A DNA stretch of 64,000 nt, from positions 3,009,002 to 3,073,001 of the forward strand of contig NZ_CP014619.1 of NCBI RefSeq assembly GCF_002074055.1, in the 5' to 3' direction. The notes under the pieces were generated by a model. That model had not been told where the DNA came from, did not search any database, and saw only the letters and a list, made by a program, of their open reading frames with translations. The translations under genes were made by a program, and so were the position numbers. Source of the DNA: Frondihabitans sp. 762G35. Its GTDB lineage: Bacteria; Actinomycetota; Actinomycetes; Actinomycetales; Microbacteriaceae. The number at the start of each line of letters is the position of its first letter. Position 1 is the stretch's first letter. This document shows, in pieces, positions 1 to 7,031 of this stretch.

Positions 1-290
1 CGGGCGGCGATGTCGTCCGGGAGGCTGACGAGCTCGTAGGTCGAGCCGAGCACGAACTCGCCGGGGTGCAGGATGAACGGCTCATCGGGCCTGGACTCGA
101 CGAGGTGCGTCAGCTCGGGCTGGTCTTCGGCGGGGTCGATGAACGGGTACTTGTGGTTGTCGAACAGGCGGAAGAACCGGTCGAGCCGGACGTCGATGCT
201 CGACGGCTGGATGAGGCTCGGGTCGTACGGGTCGAGCCCGATGCGGCCGAGCTCGAGTTCGGCCTTGATGTCGCGGTCGGAGAGCAGCAC
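1..290 (-). CDS. dcd: dCTP deaminase, N-terminal part (runs off window)
   Basis: The visible 96 residues start at a GTG and read [11 protein letters not shown], then [11 protein letters not shown], the N-terminal hallmark of dCTP deaminase, which deaminates dCTP to dUTP for thymidylate synthesis. In actinobacteria the enzyme is often the bifunctional Dcd/Dut form that releases dUMP; the segment that would tell the two apart lies outside the window. The gene is cut by the left edge, so only the first half is present. The start is chosen because LLSDRDI is the usual N-terminus of the family. Confidence 0.93.
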   Translation of the reverse strand, partial: MLLSDRDIKAELELGRIGLDPYDPSLIQPSSIDVRLDRFFRLFDNHKYPFIDPAEDQPELTHLVESRPDEPFILHPGEFVLGSTYELVSLPDDIAA

Positions 291-352
291 GCCGCCAGCC
301 TAGTGACCTCGGGCGGGAGGTCGGCCGCGCGGGCGGGGTCAGCCGGTGGGGA

Positions 353-769
353 TCAGCCGACGGGCGCGAAGTCGTCGGGGTGGTCGCGGTAGCGCGTGGC
401 GACGAGCGCCGTGAGCGCCGACTCCGACGGGACGAGCTCGGCGTAGCGGTCGTCGAGGGCGTCCAGGCGTTCGTCGACCTCGTCGGCCGTGGGCGCGTCG
501 TCGTCTTCATCGTCGGGCACCACGTCCAGGTCGCTCGCCTCCAGGACGAGATCGCGGACGGCGAGCGCGCCGAAGAACTCGAAGCCCTCCGCGCCCTCCT
601 CGAGGTCGCTGCGCGTGAGGGTCTTGAGGGCGTCCTCGAAGCCGCTGCTGGACACCTCGGCGTGCACCCGCAGGAGCGCGGAGAGGGCCTGGTCGCCCGC
701 CTCCGGGGCGTCGCCGCCCGCTCGCAGCTCGGCGCGGTCCCAGATGGCTTCTTCGATGTCGGTGCTCAC
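353..769 (-). CDS. Acidic hypothetical protein, possibly DUF4375/DMP19-like
   Basis: A 138-residue acidic protein starting at GTG (VSTDIEEAIWD). A more distal ATG exists, but its extra N-terminus is low-complexity and unlike a protein, so the GTG is preferred. The segment ALSALLRVHAEVSSSGFEDA followed by a helical stretch resembles DMP19/DUF4375 proteins, which carry a helix then an xGGF-like turn; this is a weak match by eye. There is a long acidic run (DDEDDD) near the centre. No catalytic motif, signal peptide or membrane segment is visible. It follows dcd in orientation but with a gap of about 60 bases, so co-transcription is possible. Confidence 0.65.
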   Translation of the reverse strand: MSTDIEEAIWDRAELRAGGDAPEAGDQALSALLRVHAEVSSSGFEDALKTLTRSDLEEGAEGFEFFGALAVRDLVLEASDLDVVPDDEDDDAPTADEVDERLDALDDRYAELVPSESALTALVATRYRDHPDDFAPVG

Positions 770-871
770 CCGAGCATCCTGGCACCGACCGGCGCCCGCG
801 GCCAGCGCGCGGGGGCGGCCGGGCGCGCCGCACGCTGGGGCCGTCACCGGCGGCGGGTGCACTATCGAGGG

Positions 872-1939
872 ATGCGCGCAATCACCATCCCCCAGCCCGG
901 CGGCCCCGAGGCCCTCGTCCTCGCCGACATCGCGGAGCCCGTCGTGGGCCCGAACGACGTCCTCATCGAGATCGCGGCGGCGGGTGTGAACCGGGCCGAC
1001 ATCGGCCAGCGGCAGGGCAGCTACCCGTCGCCCCCCGGATCGCCGGCGGGGCCGGGCATGGAGGTGTCCGGCACGATCGTGGGCCTCGGTTCGGCGCTGG
1101 TGGCTGCCGCTGCTGCTGCCGCGCCCGCGGACGCAGCCGACAACTCAGGCCGGGCGGGCTCCTCCCCCGCTGACGCACCCGCGTCCGACAACTCAGGCTG
1201 GGCGATCGGCGACCGCGTCTGCGCGCTGCTCGGCGGCGGCGGCTACGCGGAACGCGTCGCGGTCGACGCCGGGCTGGTCCTCCCCCAACCTGCAATGACG
1301 ACACTGGTCGACGCCGCGGGCCTCCCCGAGGTCGCCGCGACCGTGTGGTCGAACGTCTTCGAGAACGGCGGCCTCCGCGAGGGGCAGACGCTGCTCGTCC
1401 ACGGCGGCACGAGCGGCATCGGCACGATGGCCATCCAGCTCGGCATCGCCGTCGGAGCCCGCGTCGTCGCGACGGCCGGCTCCGCCGAGAAGGTGGCCTT
1501 CTGCGAGAGCCTCGGCGCGATCGGCGTCAACTACCGCGAGGACGACTTCGTCGCCGCGGCGAAGGCGGCGACCGACGGTCGCGGCGTCGACGTGATCCTC
1601 GACCTCGTCGGCGGCGACTACCTGGCCCGCAACATCGACGCCCTCGCCACGGCGGGCACCATCGCGGTGATCGCGAACCAAAGCGGCTCGGCGAGCACGT
1701 TCCAGCTCGGCGCGCTGATGGGCAAGCGGGGTCGGATCTGGGCGACGACGCTCCGGGCCCGCCCCCTCGCCGAGAAGGTCGCGATCATCGCCGGCGTGCG
1801 CGAGCACGTCTGGCCGCTCATCGCCGCGGGATCGGTGAGGCCGATCATCGACCGCGTGTTCCCCCTGGCCGACGCCGCCGACGCCCACCGCCGGATGGAG
1901 GGCGGCGACCACATCGGCAAGCTGCTCCTCACTCCGTAG
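872..1939 (+). CDS. NADPH:quinone oxidoreductase (MDR family, PIG3/zeta-crystallin type) with an inserted linker
   Basis: A 355-residue medium-chain dehydrogenase/reductase without zinc ligands. It has an N-terminal GroES-like domain (MRAITIPQPGGPEAL), a nucleotide-binding motif HGGTSGIGTMAIQLG at about residues 177-191 and a C-terminal GGDHIGKLLL ending typical of PIG3-type quinone reductases, which reduce quinones with NADPH in the cytosol. Residues 75-109 form an Ala/Pro/Ser-rich insertion, absent from usual family members, between GTIVGLGS and WAIGDRV; it contains DNSG twice, encoded by two 14-base direct repeats. The reading frame stays open through the insertion. The ATG is chosen because family members begin with this MRAI motif. 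A strong hairpin follows the stop. Confidence 0.9.
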   Translation: MRAITIPQPGGPEALVLADIAEPVVGPNDVLIEIAAAGVNRADIGQRQGSYPSPPGSPAGPGMEVSGTIVGLGSALVAAAAAAAPADAADNSGRAGSSPADAPASDNSGWAIGDRVCALLGGGGYAERVAVDAGLVLPQPAMTTLVDAAGLPEVAATVWSNVFENGGLREGQTLLVHGGTSGIGTMAIQLGIAVGARVVATAGSAEKVAFCESLGAIGVNYREDDFVAAAKAATDGRGVDVILDLVGGDYLARNIDALATAGTIAVIANQSGSASTFQLGALMGKRGRIWATTLRARPLAEKVAIIAGVREHVWPLIAAGSVRPIIDRVFPLADAADAHRRMEGGDHIGKLLLTP

Positions 1940-1964
1940 AGCTCTGCGACGAGCAGCAGACGAC

Positions 1965-1995
1965 GAACGCCCCCGCGATCACAGCGGGGGCGTTC
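1965..1995 (+). terminator. Strong hairpin terminator after the quinone reductase
   Basis: A perfect 12-base-pair stem (GAACGCCCCCGC and its complement) with a 7-base loop lies 25 bases after the stop of the rightward gene and before the end of the leftward Asp23 cluster. It can serve both convergent transcripts. Confidence 0.8.
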
Positions 1996-2020
1996 ATCGA
2001 TCCGGTCGACGGAGAACCGG

Positions 2021-2629
2021 TCAGGAGACGCGGGAGTCCGCTCCGGGACGCACCGGCGACGCACCCACGACCTCGATCAAGACGGGCAGCGGCCGCTCCT
2101 CCCCAAGCAGCCGATCGAGACCGCGGACGACGCCCGAGGCGGCTTCGACGGCCGGCTGGGGCGAGGATCCTGCGGTGATGCGCAGCCGCACCTTGAGGGC
2201 GGGCGCGCGCTTGAACCGGTAGGCGGCGACGCTGACCGACGCGACGTCGCGGCGCGCGGAGAGCGCGTCGACGAGGGCGGTCTCGGCGAAGCGGGACGAC
2301 ACGACGATGCGGCCGGCGGGCTCGTCGGCCTCGAGGACGCGGTCGATCCGGCCGCGTCCGCGGGTGGCGGCGGCAGCGATCGCGACGATCACGACGACGA
2401 GGCAGAGGACGGCCAGCGCCCAGACGAGCCAGCTGGAGGTGACGCCGCCCACGGCGAGGGGCGTGTTCTTCAGAGCGGTCGCCTGCGCGTCGCGGGCGTT
2501 CTTCACGGCGTCGCGGACGACCGCCGTGCCGGGCAGTGCCGCGACGACCAGGCCGGCGCCGACGAGCAGCGTGATCAGCCCGGCGACGAGCAGGAAGAGG
2601 CGGTTGAGGAAGCGGTTCGAGGTGGTCAT
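2021..2629 (-). CDS. Asp23-cluster membrane protein, AmaP-like
   Basis: A 202-residue protein with two predicted membrane segments, about residues 7-32 and 65-88, separated by a roughly 32-residue loop and followed by a soluble C-terminal domain (GRIVVSSRFAETALVDAL). This layout resembles the alkaline-shock membrane-anchor protein AmaP, which tethers Asp23 to the membrane in firmicutes. It is the last gene of a tightly overlapping five-gene set; its ATG overlaps the preceding stop by four bases. Assignment rests on layout and context more than on sequence identity. Confidence 0.75.
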   Translation of the reverse strand: MTTSNRFLNRLFLLVAGLITLLVGAGLVVAALPGTAVVRDAVKNARDAQATALKNTPLAVGGVTSSWLVWALAVLCLVVVIVAIAAAATRGRGRIDRVLEADEPAGRIVVSSRFAETALVDALSARRDVASVSVAAYRFKRAPALKVRLRITAGSSPQPAVEAASGVVRGLDRLLGEERPLPVLIEVVGASPVRPGADSRVS

Positions 2630-3267
2630 GCGCCGAGCCTTCCGGAGTTGCTGACGCGCACCTGCGGCGTCACAGCGGGACGGTACCCGATCGTGTCGAG
2701 GTCGTCGCGCGCCGCTTCGAGCACGGCGCTCTCGTCGGTGGAGGCGCCGGATGCGGGGGTGATCGTGACCTGAGCGCTGCGGCGCGAGACCCAGGCGCTG
2801 ACCTGGCCGGAGGCGAGGCCTCCCGCGAGGCGGGCGCGCCGGCTGAGCGAGGCGGCGATCACCTGGTCGTCGACGACGACGGCGACCCGGGGGTCGTCGA
2901 TCGTGTGGCGTCCACGACGGCCGGGGGCCAGCGCGATCACGATGAGGACGATGCCGAGCAGTGCCGCGACGACGCCCGCTCCGATCACGATCCCGGCCTG
3001 CGAGGTCGACGCGGAGACGAGCGTCGCGAGGACGTCGGTCGGCGAGAAGAGCAGGGGCTTGAGCCCGAGCCCGGCGTAGACGGCTTCGACGCCGAGGTAG
3101 GCGGCGACGAGCGCGAGCAGGACGAGGACGACGATCGTCGCGCCCGAGCGCGACGAGTGCGTCTCGCGGCGCAGGATGCGGCGGTAGGCCGAGGCGGGGA
3201 CGGGCGAGGTCGCGGCGCCGGGCCGGGGATCCTGCCGGCTGTCACCCGCGGGGGCTGTGGTGGTCAT
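2626..3267 (-). CDS. DUF6286-type membrane protein of the Asp23 cluster
   Basis: A 213-residue protein with a charged, Pro/Arg-rich N-terminal tail, two membrane segments (about 41-66 and 90-115) and a C-terminal soluble domain rich in beta/alpha pattern (HTIDDPRVAVVVDDQVIAAS). DUF6286 proteins of actinobacteria have this arrangement and sit beside Asp23/Gls24 genes; their role is unknown but presumed to be in the cell-envelope stress complex. Start and stop overlap the neighbours by four bases, which indicates translational coupling within the operon. Confidence 0.78.
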   Translation of the reverse strand: MTTTAPAGDSRQDPRPGAATSPVPASAYRRILRRETHSSRSGATIVVLVLLALVAAYLGVEAVYAGLGLKPLLFSPTDVLATLVSASTSQAGIVIGAGVVAALLGIVLIVIALAPGRRGRHTIDDPRVAVVVDDQVIAASLSRRARLAGGLASGQVSAWVSRRSAQVTITPASGASTDESAVLEAARDDLDTIGYRPAVTPQVRVSNSGRLGA

Positions 3268-3620
3268 CGCACGGGGCCTGTCTTCTCGAGGCGGCTGCCG
3301 GTCACGGTCACGTCGACGCGCGAGACGGCGCGGCCGGTGATCTCGGTGACGCGGGTGGTCACGGTCTCCTGGAGGGAGCGGACGGTTCCGAGGACGCCGC
3401 CCGCGGGGACGACGACGTCGGCGGTCAACGCGGGGATGCTGAGCGGCGTCTCGACGCTGAGGGCGAGGCGGCCGTCGTCGTCACGGGCCTCGACGCGCAC
3501 GTCGCGGCGCTCGACGACGAGGGTCTCCGCCACGACCGCCCCGCCGACCTTCTGGAGGACCCGCGGGGCGATGCTGACGTGACCGGGGATGACGGGGCCG
3601 GTCGTGGCGGCGGTGGTCAC
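3264..3620 (-). CDS. Asp23/Gls24 family protein, short form
   Basis: A 118-residue Asp23/Gls24-like protein. The N-terminus VSIAPRVLQKVGGAVVAET matches the start of the Asp23 fold (a helix, then strands), and the second half LQETVTTRVTEITGRAVSRV resembles the conserved helix and last strand. It lacks the low-complexity N-terminal tail of the longer paralogue encoded upstream. Probably a partner subunit in the envelope-stress complex. Overlaps both neighbours by four bases. Confidence 0.82.
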   Translation of the reverse strand: MTTAATTGPVIPGHVSIAPRVLQKVGGAVVAETLVVERRDVRVEARDDDGRLALSVETPLSIPALTADVVVPAGGVLGTVRSLQETVTTRVTEITGRAVSRVDVTVTGSRLEKTGPVR

Positions 3621-3808
3621 GAGGAGGAGCGCCGTCCGCGGAGGACGTCGGTCAGGCTGGCGACGTCGAGCTTGCCGGAGGCGATGCGCCCCACGAGGGC
3701 GCCGAGGGCGATGAAGACGGCGACGAGGATGAAGGCCCAGAAGCCGAAGGCCACCGCGACGACGCCGAGGACGGCGCCGACGGCGATGCCGGTCGTGGTG
3801 GCGGTCAC
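3617..3808 (-). CDS. DUF2273-like small membrane protein
   Basis: A 63-residue protein starting at GTG (VTATTTGIAVGAVLG). Most of it is a hydrophobic hairpin: about residues 7-20 and 22-42, joined by FGFW. The family is found between Asp23-type genes in Gram-positives and probably anchors or organises the soluble Asp23 protein at the membrane. The GTG overlaps the stop of the preceding Asp23 gene by four bases, which fixes the start. Confidence 0.8.
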   Translation of the reverse strand: MTATTTGIAVGAVLGVVAVAFGFWAFILVAVFIALGALVGRIASGKLDVASLTDVLRGRRSSS

Positions 3809-4287
3809 TGGACGCGGCTCTCGGTGACGGCCTCGTCGCTGTCGTCCTCGCCGGGGATGTGGACGTCGTTGATGGCGACGTTGACCTCGGCGACCTCCAT
3901 GCCCACGAGCTGCGTGATGGCCTGCGAGACGGCCGTGCGGACCTGCTCGGCGACGGCGTGCATCGGGGTCGGGTACTCGACGACGATGGTGACGTCGGCG
4001 GCGACCTGGGTCTCGCCCACCTCGACGCGGACGCCCTGGGTGAGGTCGGTGTTGCCGATCACGTCGCGGATCGCGCCGAACGCGCGAGCGGCTCCGCCAC
4101 CGAGGGCGTAGACGCCGGGGACCTCGCGGGCAGCAATGCCGGCGACCTTGGAGACGACGCTGTCGGCGATGACGGTCTTGCCGGGAGCGGCGGCGGTCGT
4201 GGGCGTCGTCACGGTGGTGACGGGTGTCACGACCTTGTCGACGCGGCCGGCCGAGGCCGGCTTCGGGGTGCTCTTGCTGTCGGCCAT
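3805..4287 (-). CDS. Asp23/Gls24 family envelope stress response protein
   Basis: A 160-residue protein, first gene of the leftward cluster. Residues 1-35 are a Thr/Pro-rich tail; the Asp23 domain follows (TVIADSVVSKVAGIAAREVPG), with the classic VAADVTIVVEYPTPMHAVAEQVR strand/helix segment split across residues 98-120, and ends in an acidic tail. Asp23 is an abundant cytosolic or membrane-attached protein of alkaline and envelope stress. The gene faces away from the sigma factor gene across a 150-base gap that should hold both promoters. Confidence 0.92.
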   Translation of the reverse strand: MADSKSTPKPASAGRVDKVVTPVTTVTTPTTAAAPGKTVIADSVVSKVAGIAAREVPGVYALGGGAARAFGAIRDVIGNTDLTQGVRVEVGETQVAADVTIVVEYPTPMHAVAEQVRTAVSQAITQLVGMEVAEVNVAINDVHIPGEDDSDEAVTESRVQ

Positions 4288-4438
4288 GGGCTGCTCCTTC
4301 TCGTGCTGCGGGGTCGAGACGCCGGATGCTCGGCGCGCTCTGGGGATGGGACGGATCGAGTCGCCGAAACGTCACGCGGTTCGGGAAACTATTTTGGGGG
4401 GCACGCGAAATCCTGCGGAACAGGGTTCAATCGGAGTC

Positions 4439-5050
4439 GTGAACGTCACGGAACGACCCCTCGAAGACGAAGCGGCCCCCGGCCCCGCTCCTTCGCGGCT
4501 CGACACGGCGTCCGACGGCCTGCTCGCGAGACGGGCGGCGGACGGCGACGAGTACGCGTTCGAGGTCCTGCTGCGCCGGCACCTGTCGCTCATGACGGCG
4601 TACGCGACGCGCCTGACGTCGTCGCGGGCCGACGCCTACGACGCCGTGCAGGAGGCGTCGATCGCCATCTGGCGCGAGCTGCCGACCCTCACCACGCCGG
4701 ATGCGGTGCGCGGCTGGATGATGCGCATCGTCTCCCGGAAGGCGTTCGACCTGATCCGCTCGCGCAAGCCGTCGTCCGACATCGACGACGAGGCGGTCGC
4801 CGCGGTGCTCCCCGTCTCCGACGTCGACGACCCGGCGCGCCTCGCGGGCACCTCCGACGCGATGGTCGGGCTGCGGGCCGCGCTCGACCGGTTGCCGGTG
4901 ATGCAGCGGCAGGCCTGGATCCTGCGCGAGATCGGCGGGGAGTCGTACGCCCGCATCGCCGAGAACCTCGGCATCACGACCACCGCGGCCCGCGGGCAAC
5001 TCGCCCGGGCCCGAGAAACCCTGACCAGAGAGATGGAGGCCTGGCGATGA
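4439..5050 (+). CDS. ECF-type RNA polymerase sigma factor
   Basis: A 203-residue sigma-70 family protein. Region 2 covers about residues 35-100 (AFEVLLRRHLSLMTAYATRL, then DAYDAVQEASIAIWRELP) and region 4 about 140-200 (LPVMQRQAWILREIGGESYARI). It starts at GTG; an upstream in-frame ATG lies inside the divergent promoter region and would add about 100 residues of non-sigma sequence, so it was rejected. The element GGGAAACT about 55 bases before the GTG resembles an ECF -35 box and may indicate autoregulation. The next gene overlaps it (ATGA) and may encode its regulator. Confidence 0.9.
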   Translation: MNVTERPLEDEAAPGPAPSRLDTASDGLLARRAADGDEYAFEVLLRRHLSLMTAYATRLTSSRADAYDAVQEASIAIWRELPTLTTPDAVRGWMMRIVSRKAFDLIRSRKPSSDIDDEAVAAVLPVSDVDDPARLAGTSDAMVGLRAALDRLPVMQRQAWILREIGGESYARIAENLGITTTAARGQLARARETLTREMEAWR

Positions 5051-5616
5051 GCGACCAGAGCGTGACGCTCGAGCGCCTCTCCGACTACCTCGACCGAGGC
5101 CGCTCCCCCTACGATCCGCGGATCGAGGACGACCCCGAGGTGTCCAGCCAGCTCGCGACCCTGGAGCGCCTGCGGGTGCTGTCGGGGCAGCTCGTGTCCG
5201 ACGAAGCTGCCGCGATTCCCGCTCCCGACCCGGGCTGGCTGAGCGGTGTGATGGACAGGGTCCGGCAGGAGGCCCGGTCCGGCCGGGACATCCCCCTGGG
5301 GTCCGGCGACCTGCGCTACCGGCTGCACATGACCGAGGGTGCCGTGCGCGGGCTGATCCGCGAGGCCGGCGACTCGGTGCCCGGCTCCGTCGTCATCTCG
5401 TGCGCGCTGACCGGCGACGTGGAGCAGCCCGGCTCGACCGTGCGCGTCGAGGTGACGATCAGCGCCCTCCGCGGCGAGTTCGTGCCGGCGATGGCCGACG
5501 AGGTGCGCGAGGCGGTGACGCGGCGGCTCCTCGAGCAGACGGAGCTCGTCGTCGAGGCCGTCGACATCGTCGTCGGCGACATCCACCTCTTCGAGACCGA
5601 GGGAGGGGCGTCATGA
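5047..5616 (+). CDS. Asp23-like protein with an anti-sigma-like N-terminus
   Basis: A 189-residue protein whose ATG overlaps the sigma gene stop. Residues 1-75 (LERLSDYLDRGRSPYDPRIE) look like the N-terminus of small anti-sigma or zinc-finger regulators but without cysteines. Residues 95-185 (LRYRLHMTEGAVRGLIREAG, then a REAVTRRL helix) resemble an Asp23/Gls24 domain. Its position suggests a role linking the envelope-stress proteins to sigma control; this is inference from coupling and context only. Confidence 0.75.
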   Translation: MSDQSVTLERLSDYLDRGRSPYDPRIEDDPEVSSQLATLERLRVLSGQLVSDEAAAIPAPDPGWLSGVMDRVRQEARSGRDIPLGSGDLRYRLHMTEGAVRGLIREAGDSVPGSVVISCALTGDVEQPGSTVRVEVTISALRGEFVPAMADEVREAVTRRLLEQTELVVEAVDIVVGDIHLFETEGGAS

Positions 5617-6008
5617 CCCTGCAGGATCCGGAAGAGCGCCTCGAGCGCATCGGCTCGCTCGACGCCGCGGGGCTCCGCCACCTCGCCGACGGTCTCGGCG
5701 ACCTGGCGGCGTCCGTGCCCGGCGTGCTGCGCGTGCAGCCGCGCCCCGGAGTCGCCAGACTCGCCCGCCGCGTCATGGGTGGCCTCGCGGTCGCCGTGAC
5801 CACCGGGGCCGGAATGCCGAGCCTCCCCGACGTCGACATCGTCGTCTCGAAGACGGAGACGCTCGTCGAGCTCGACGTCGTCGTGGACGGCGAGCACCCG
5901 GGGCCCGTCGTCGCCCGGACCGTCGCCGCGGCCCTCATCGACCGGCTGGCGCTGGAGGCGCTGCCCGCCGCCTCCGTCGACGTGCGCATCGTGTCGGTGG
6001 TGTCGTAG
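5613..6008 (+). CDS. Small protein of the Asp23/sigma operon
   Basis: A 131-residue protein, ATG overlapping the previous stop by four bases. The middle (RVQPRPGVARLARRVMGGLA) is basic; the C-terminal half (VDIVVSKTETLVELDVVVDG and the following helix) has the strand/helix alternation of an Asp23-like domain. No membrane segment or catalytic motif is evident. It closes the rightward sigma operon and ends 42 bases before tRNA-Gly. Confidence 0.75.
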   Translation: MTLQDPEERLERIGSLDAAGLRHLADGLGDLAASVPGVLRVQPRPGVARLARRVMGGLAVAVTTGAGMPSLPDVDIVVSKTETLVELDVVVDGEHPGPVVARTVAAALIDRLALEALPAASVDVRIVSVVS

Positions 6009-6050
6009 CGGTTCGGTATGCTGGTCTGACTGCGCCCTCGGGCGCGGTTC

Positions 6051-6124
6051 GCGAGTGTAGTTCAATGGTAGAACTCCAGCTTCCCAAGCTGGTAGCGCGG
6101 GTTCGATTCCCGTCACTCGCTCCA
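6051..6124 (+). tRNA. tRNA-Gly (anticodon CCC)
   Basis: All arms can be folded by eye: a 7-bp acceptor stem GCGAGTG/CACTCGC, D arm GTTCAATGGTAGAAC, a 5-bp anticodon stem CCAGC/GCTGG closing the loop TTCCCAA (anticodon CCC), and T arm CGGGTTCGATTCCCG. The 3' CCA is encoded. An accessory island begins immediately downstream, so the 3' half is a plausible attachment site. Confidence 0.96.
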
Positions 6125-6536
6125 CTCTTCGTCGGGGCTGGCTGTCGTTTCTCAAGGTAAGTGAGACTCGTCTCGCCGTACTTGAAACTTTTGACTGGAT
6201 GGCGCGGCATTTGCCGCTATTCGGGAGCATATGGCGAAGGCCCTTGGGATGATCGCCGCTCACAATGTCGATCTCCCAAAGATGCGGCAGCCGTGCTGTA
6301 GGCCTGGGCTCGTCCGATCAATCGGGACTGTCGGATTTCTTGTCTTCGATGTCTTCCACACGCTGATCTAAAGGATCGGCAAGGCGTCCCCACTTCAGTG
6401 ACGCCCCTCTGTTCCAAGCGGGAGAACGTTCGTGATTTGGGCCCACGAAAATCGAGCTGACACCGGACCTGTAACTTTCTCGCCTGAAAGGCTCATCGAT
6501 CGTTGGCGGCCGTTAGAGCCACCGGCCGAAAAGCCA

Positions 6537-6562
6537 TAAAGCCCCTACGCATAGGGGCTTTA
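6537..6562. terminator. Bidirectional hairpin terminator
   Basis: A perfect 11-bp stem TAAAGCCCCTA with its complement around a CGCA tetraloop. Runs of A before and T after make it usable in both directions, although no confident gene lies directly on its left side inside the island. Confidence 0.7.
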
Positions 6563-6748
6563 CGTGCTTCAAGCGCACCGAATGTCTCTGCAAAACCCTT
6601 CGATGCACACCAACGGAGGCGCTTTTCACGATAGACGACCCTCGGCCTCAAATCCATAGGCGCTGGCGGTGACGCCCGCCGCGGCCGAATGTACGTTTGC
6701 GGACCCACGATGCACAGACCGGTCTGAAATTTCGGAACGCAGACAGGG

Positions 6749-6822
6749 TGTGCATAACTCACGCTTCCACCCGGCAACACGCCCTGGGGCTGTTCATAAC
6801 CTGTGTAAGGGTATGTGGATAA
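6749..6822. other. Two DnaA-box-like sequences
   Basis: TGTGCATAA (6749-6757) and TGTGGATAA (6814-6822) both fit the complement of the DnaA-box consensus TTWTNCACA; the second is the complement of the perfect box TTATCCACA. They share orientation, lie 65 bases apart and sit in an AT-richer patch. Two boxes alone do not make an origin, and no replication initiator gene is visible nearby. Confidence 0.35.
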
Positions 6823-6983
6823 CTACACCGGTGTAACACCACATCTAGTTATGCCTTCCGATGTCGGCCCCTAAATGTAGTATCGGGCTGCAATAGGTGA
6901 CTACCTGTCGCTTCCATCCGAGAGCTGGCTGTCTCTGCAAAAGACCCACCCGCCACCTCCACCAATAGGCAAGGAAATACAGA

Positions 6984-7031
6984 ATGAATGCACGCATGCG
7001 TCCTCTTCACCAGCTGAGGATCTACTCATGA
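6984..7031 (+). CDS. 15-residue leader peptide coupled to the TIR gene
   Basis: A short frame encoding MNARMRPLHQLRIYS, preceded by a good ribosome-binding site AAGGAA seven bases before its ATG. Its TGA overlaps the ATG of the TIR gene (ATGA), and the TIR gene's own GAGGA site lies inside it. The arrangement suggests translational coupling or leader-peptide control of a potentially toxic TIR protein. Expression is inferred, not shown. Confidence 0.45.
   Translation: MNARMRPLHQLRIYS

Larger units (their letters stand above)
6125..6983. other. 859-base stretch without a convincing gene
   Basis: Between tRNA-Gly and the TIR leader peptide there is no open frame with codon use or motifs of a real protein; a leftward 95-codon frame (6493-6780) was judged unconvincing. 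The stretch holds a perfect bidirectional hairpin (6537-6562) and two DnaA-box-like sequences (6749-6757 and 6814-6822) in a locally AT-rich region with a small palindrome ACACCGGTGT (6825-6834). It may be the remains of an integration module or a replication or regulatory region. Confidence 0.5.

Noticed and set aside
6493-6780. 95-codon leftward frame in the island
   Set aside because: No motif, no ribosome-binding site, spans a terminator hairpin and DnaA-like box region; composition not protein-like.
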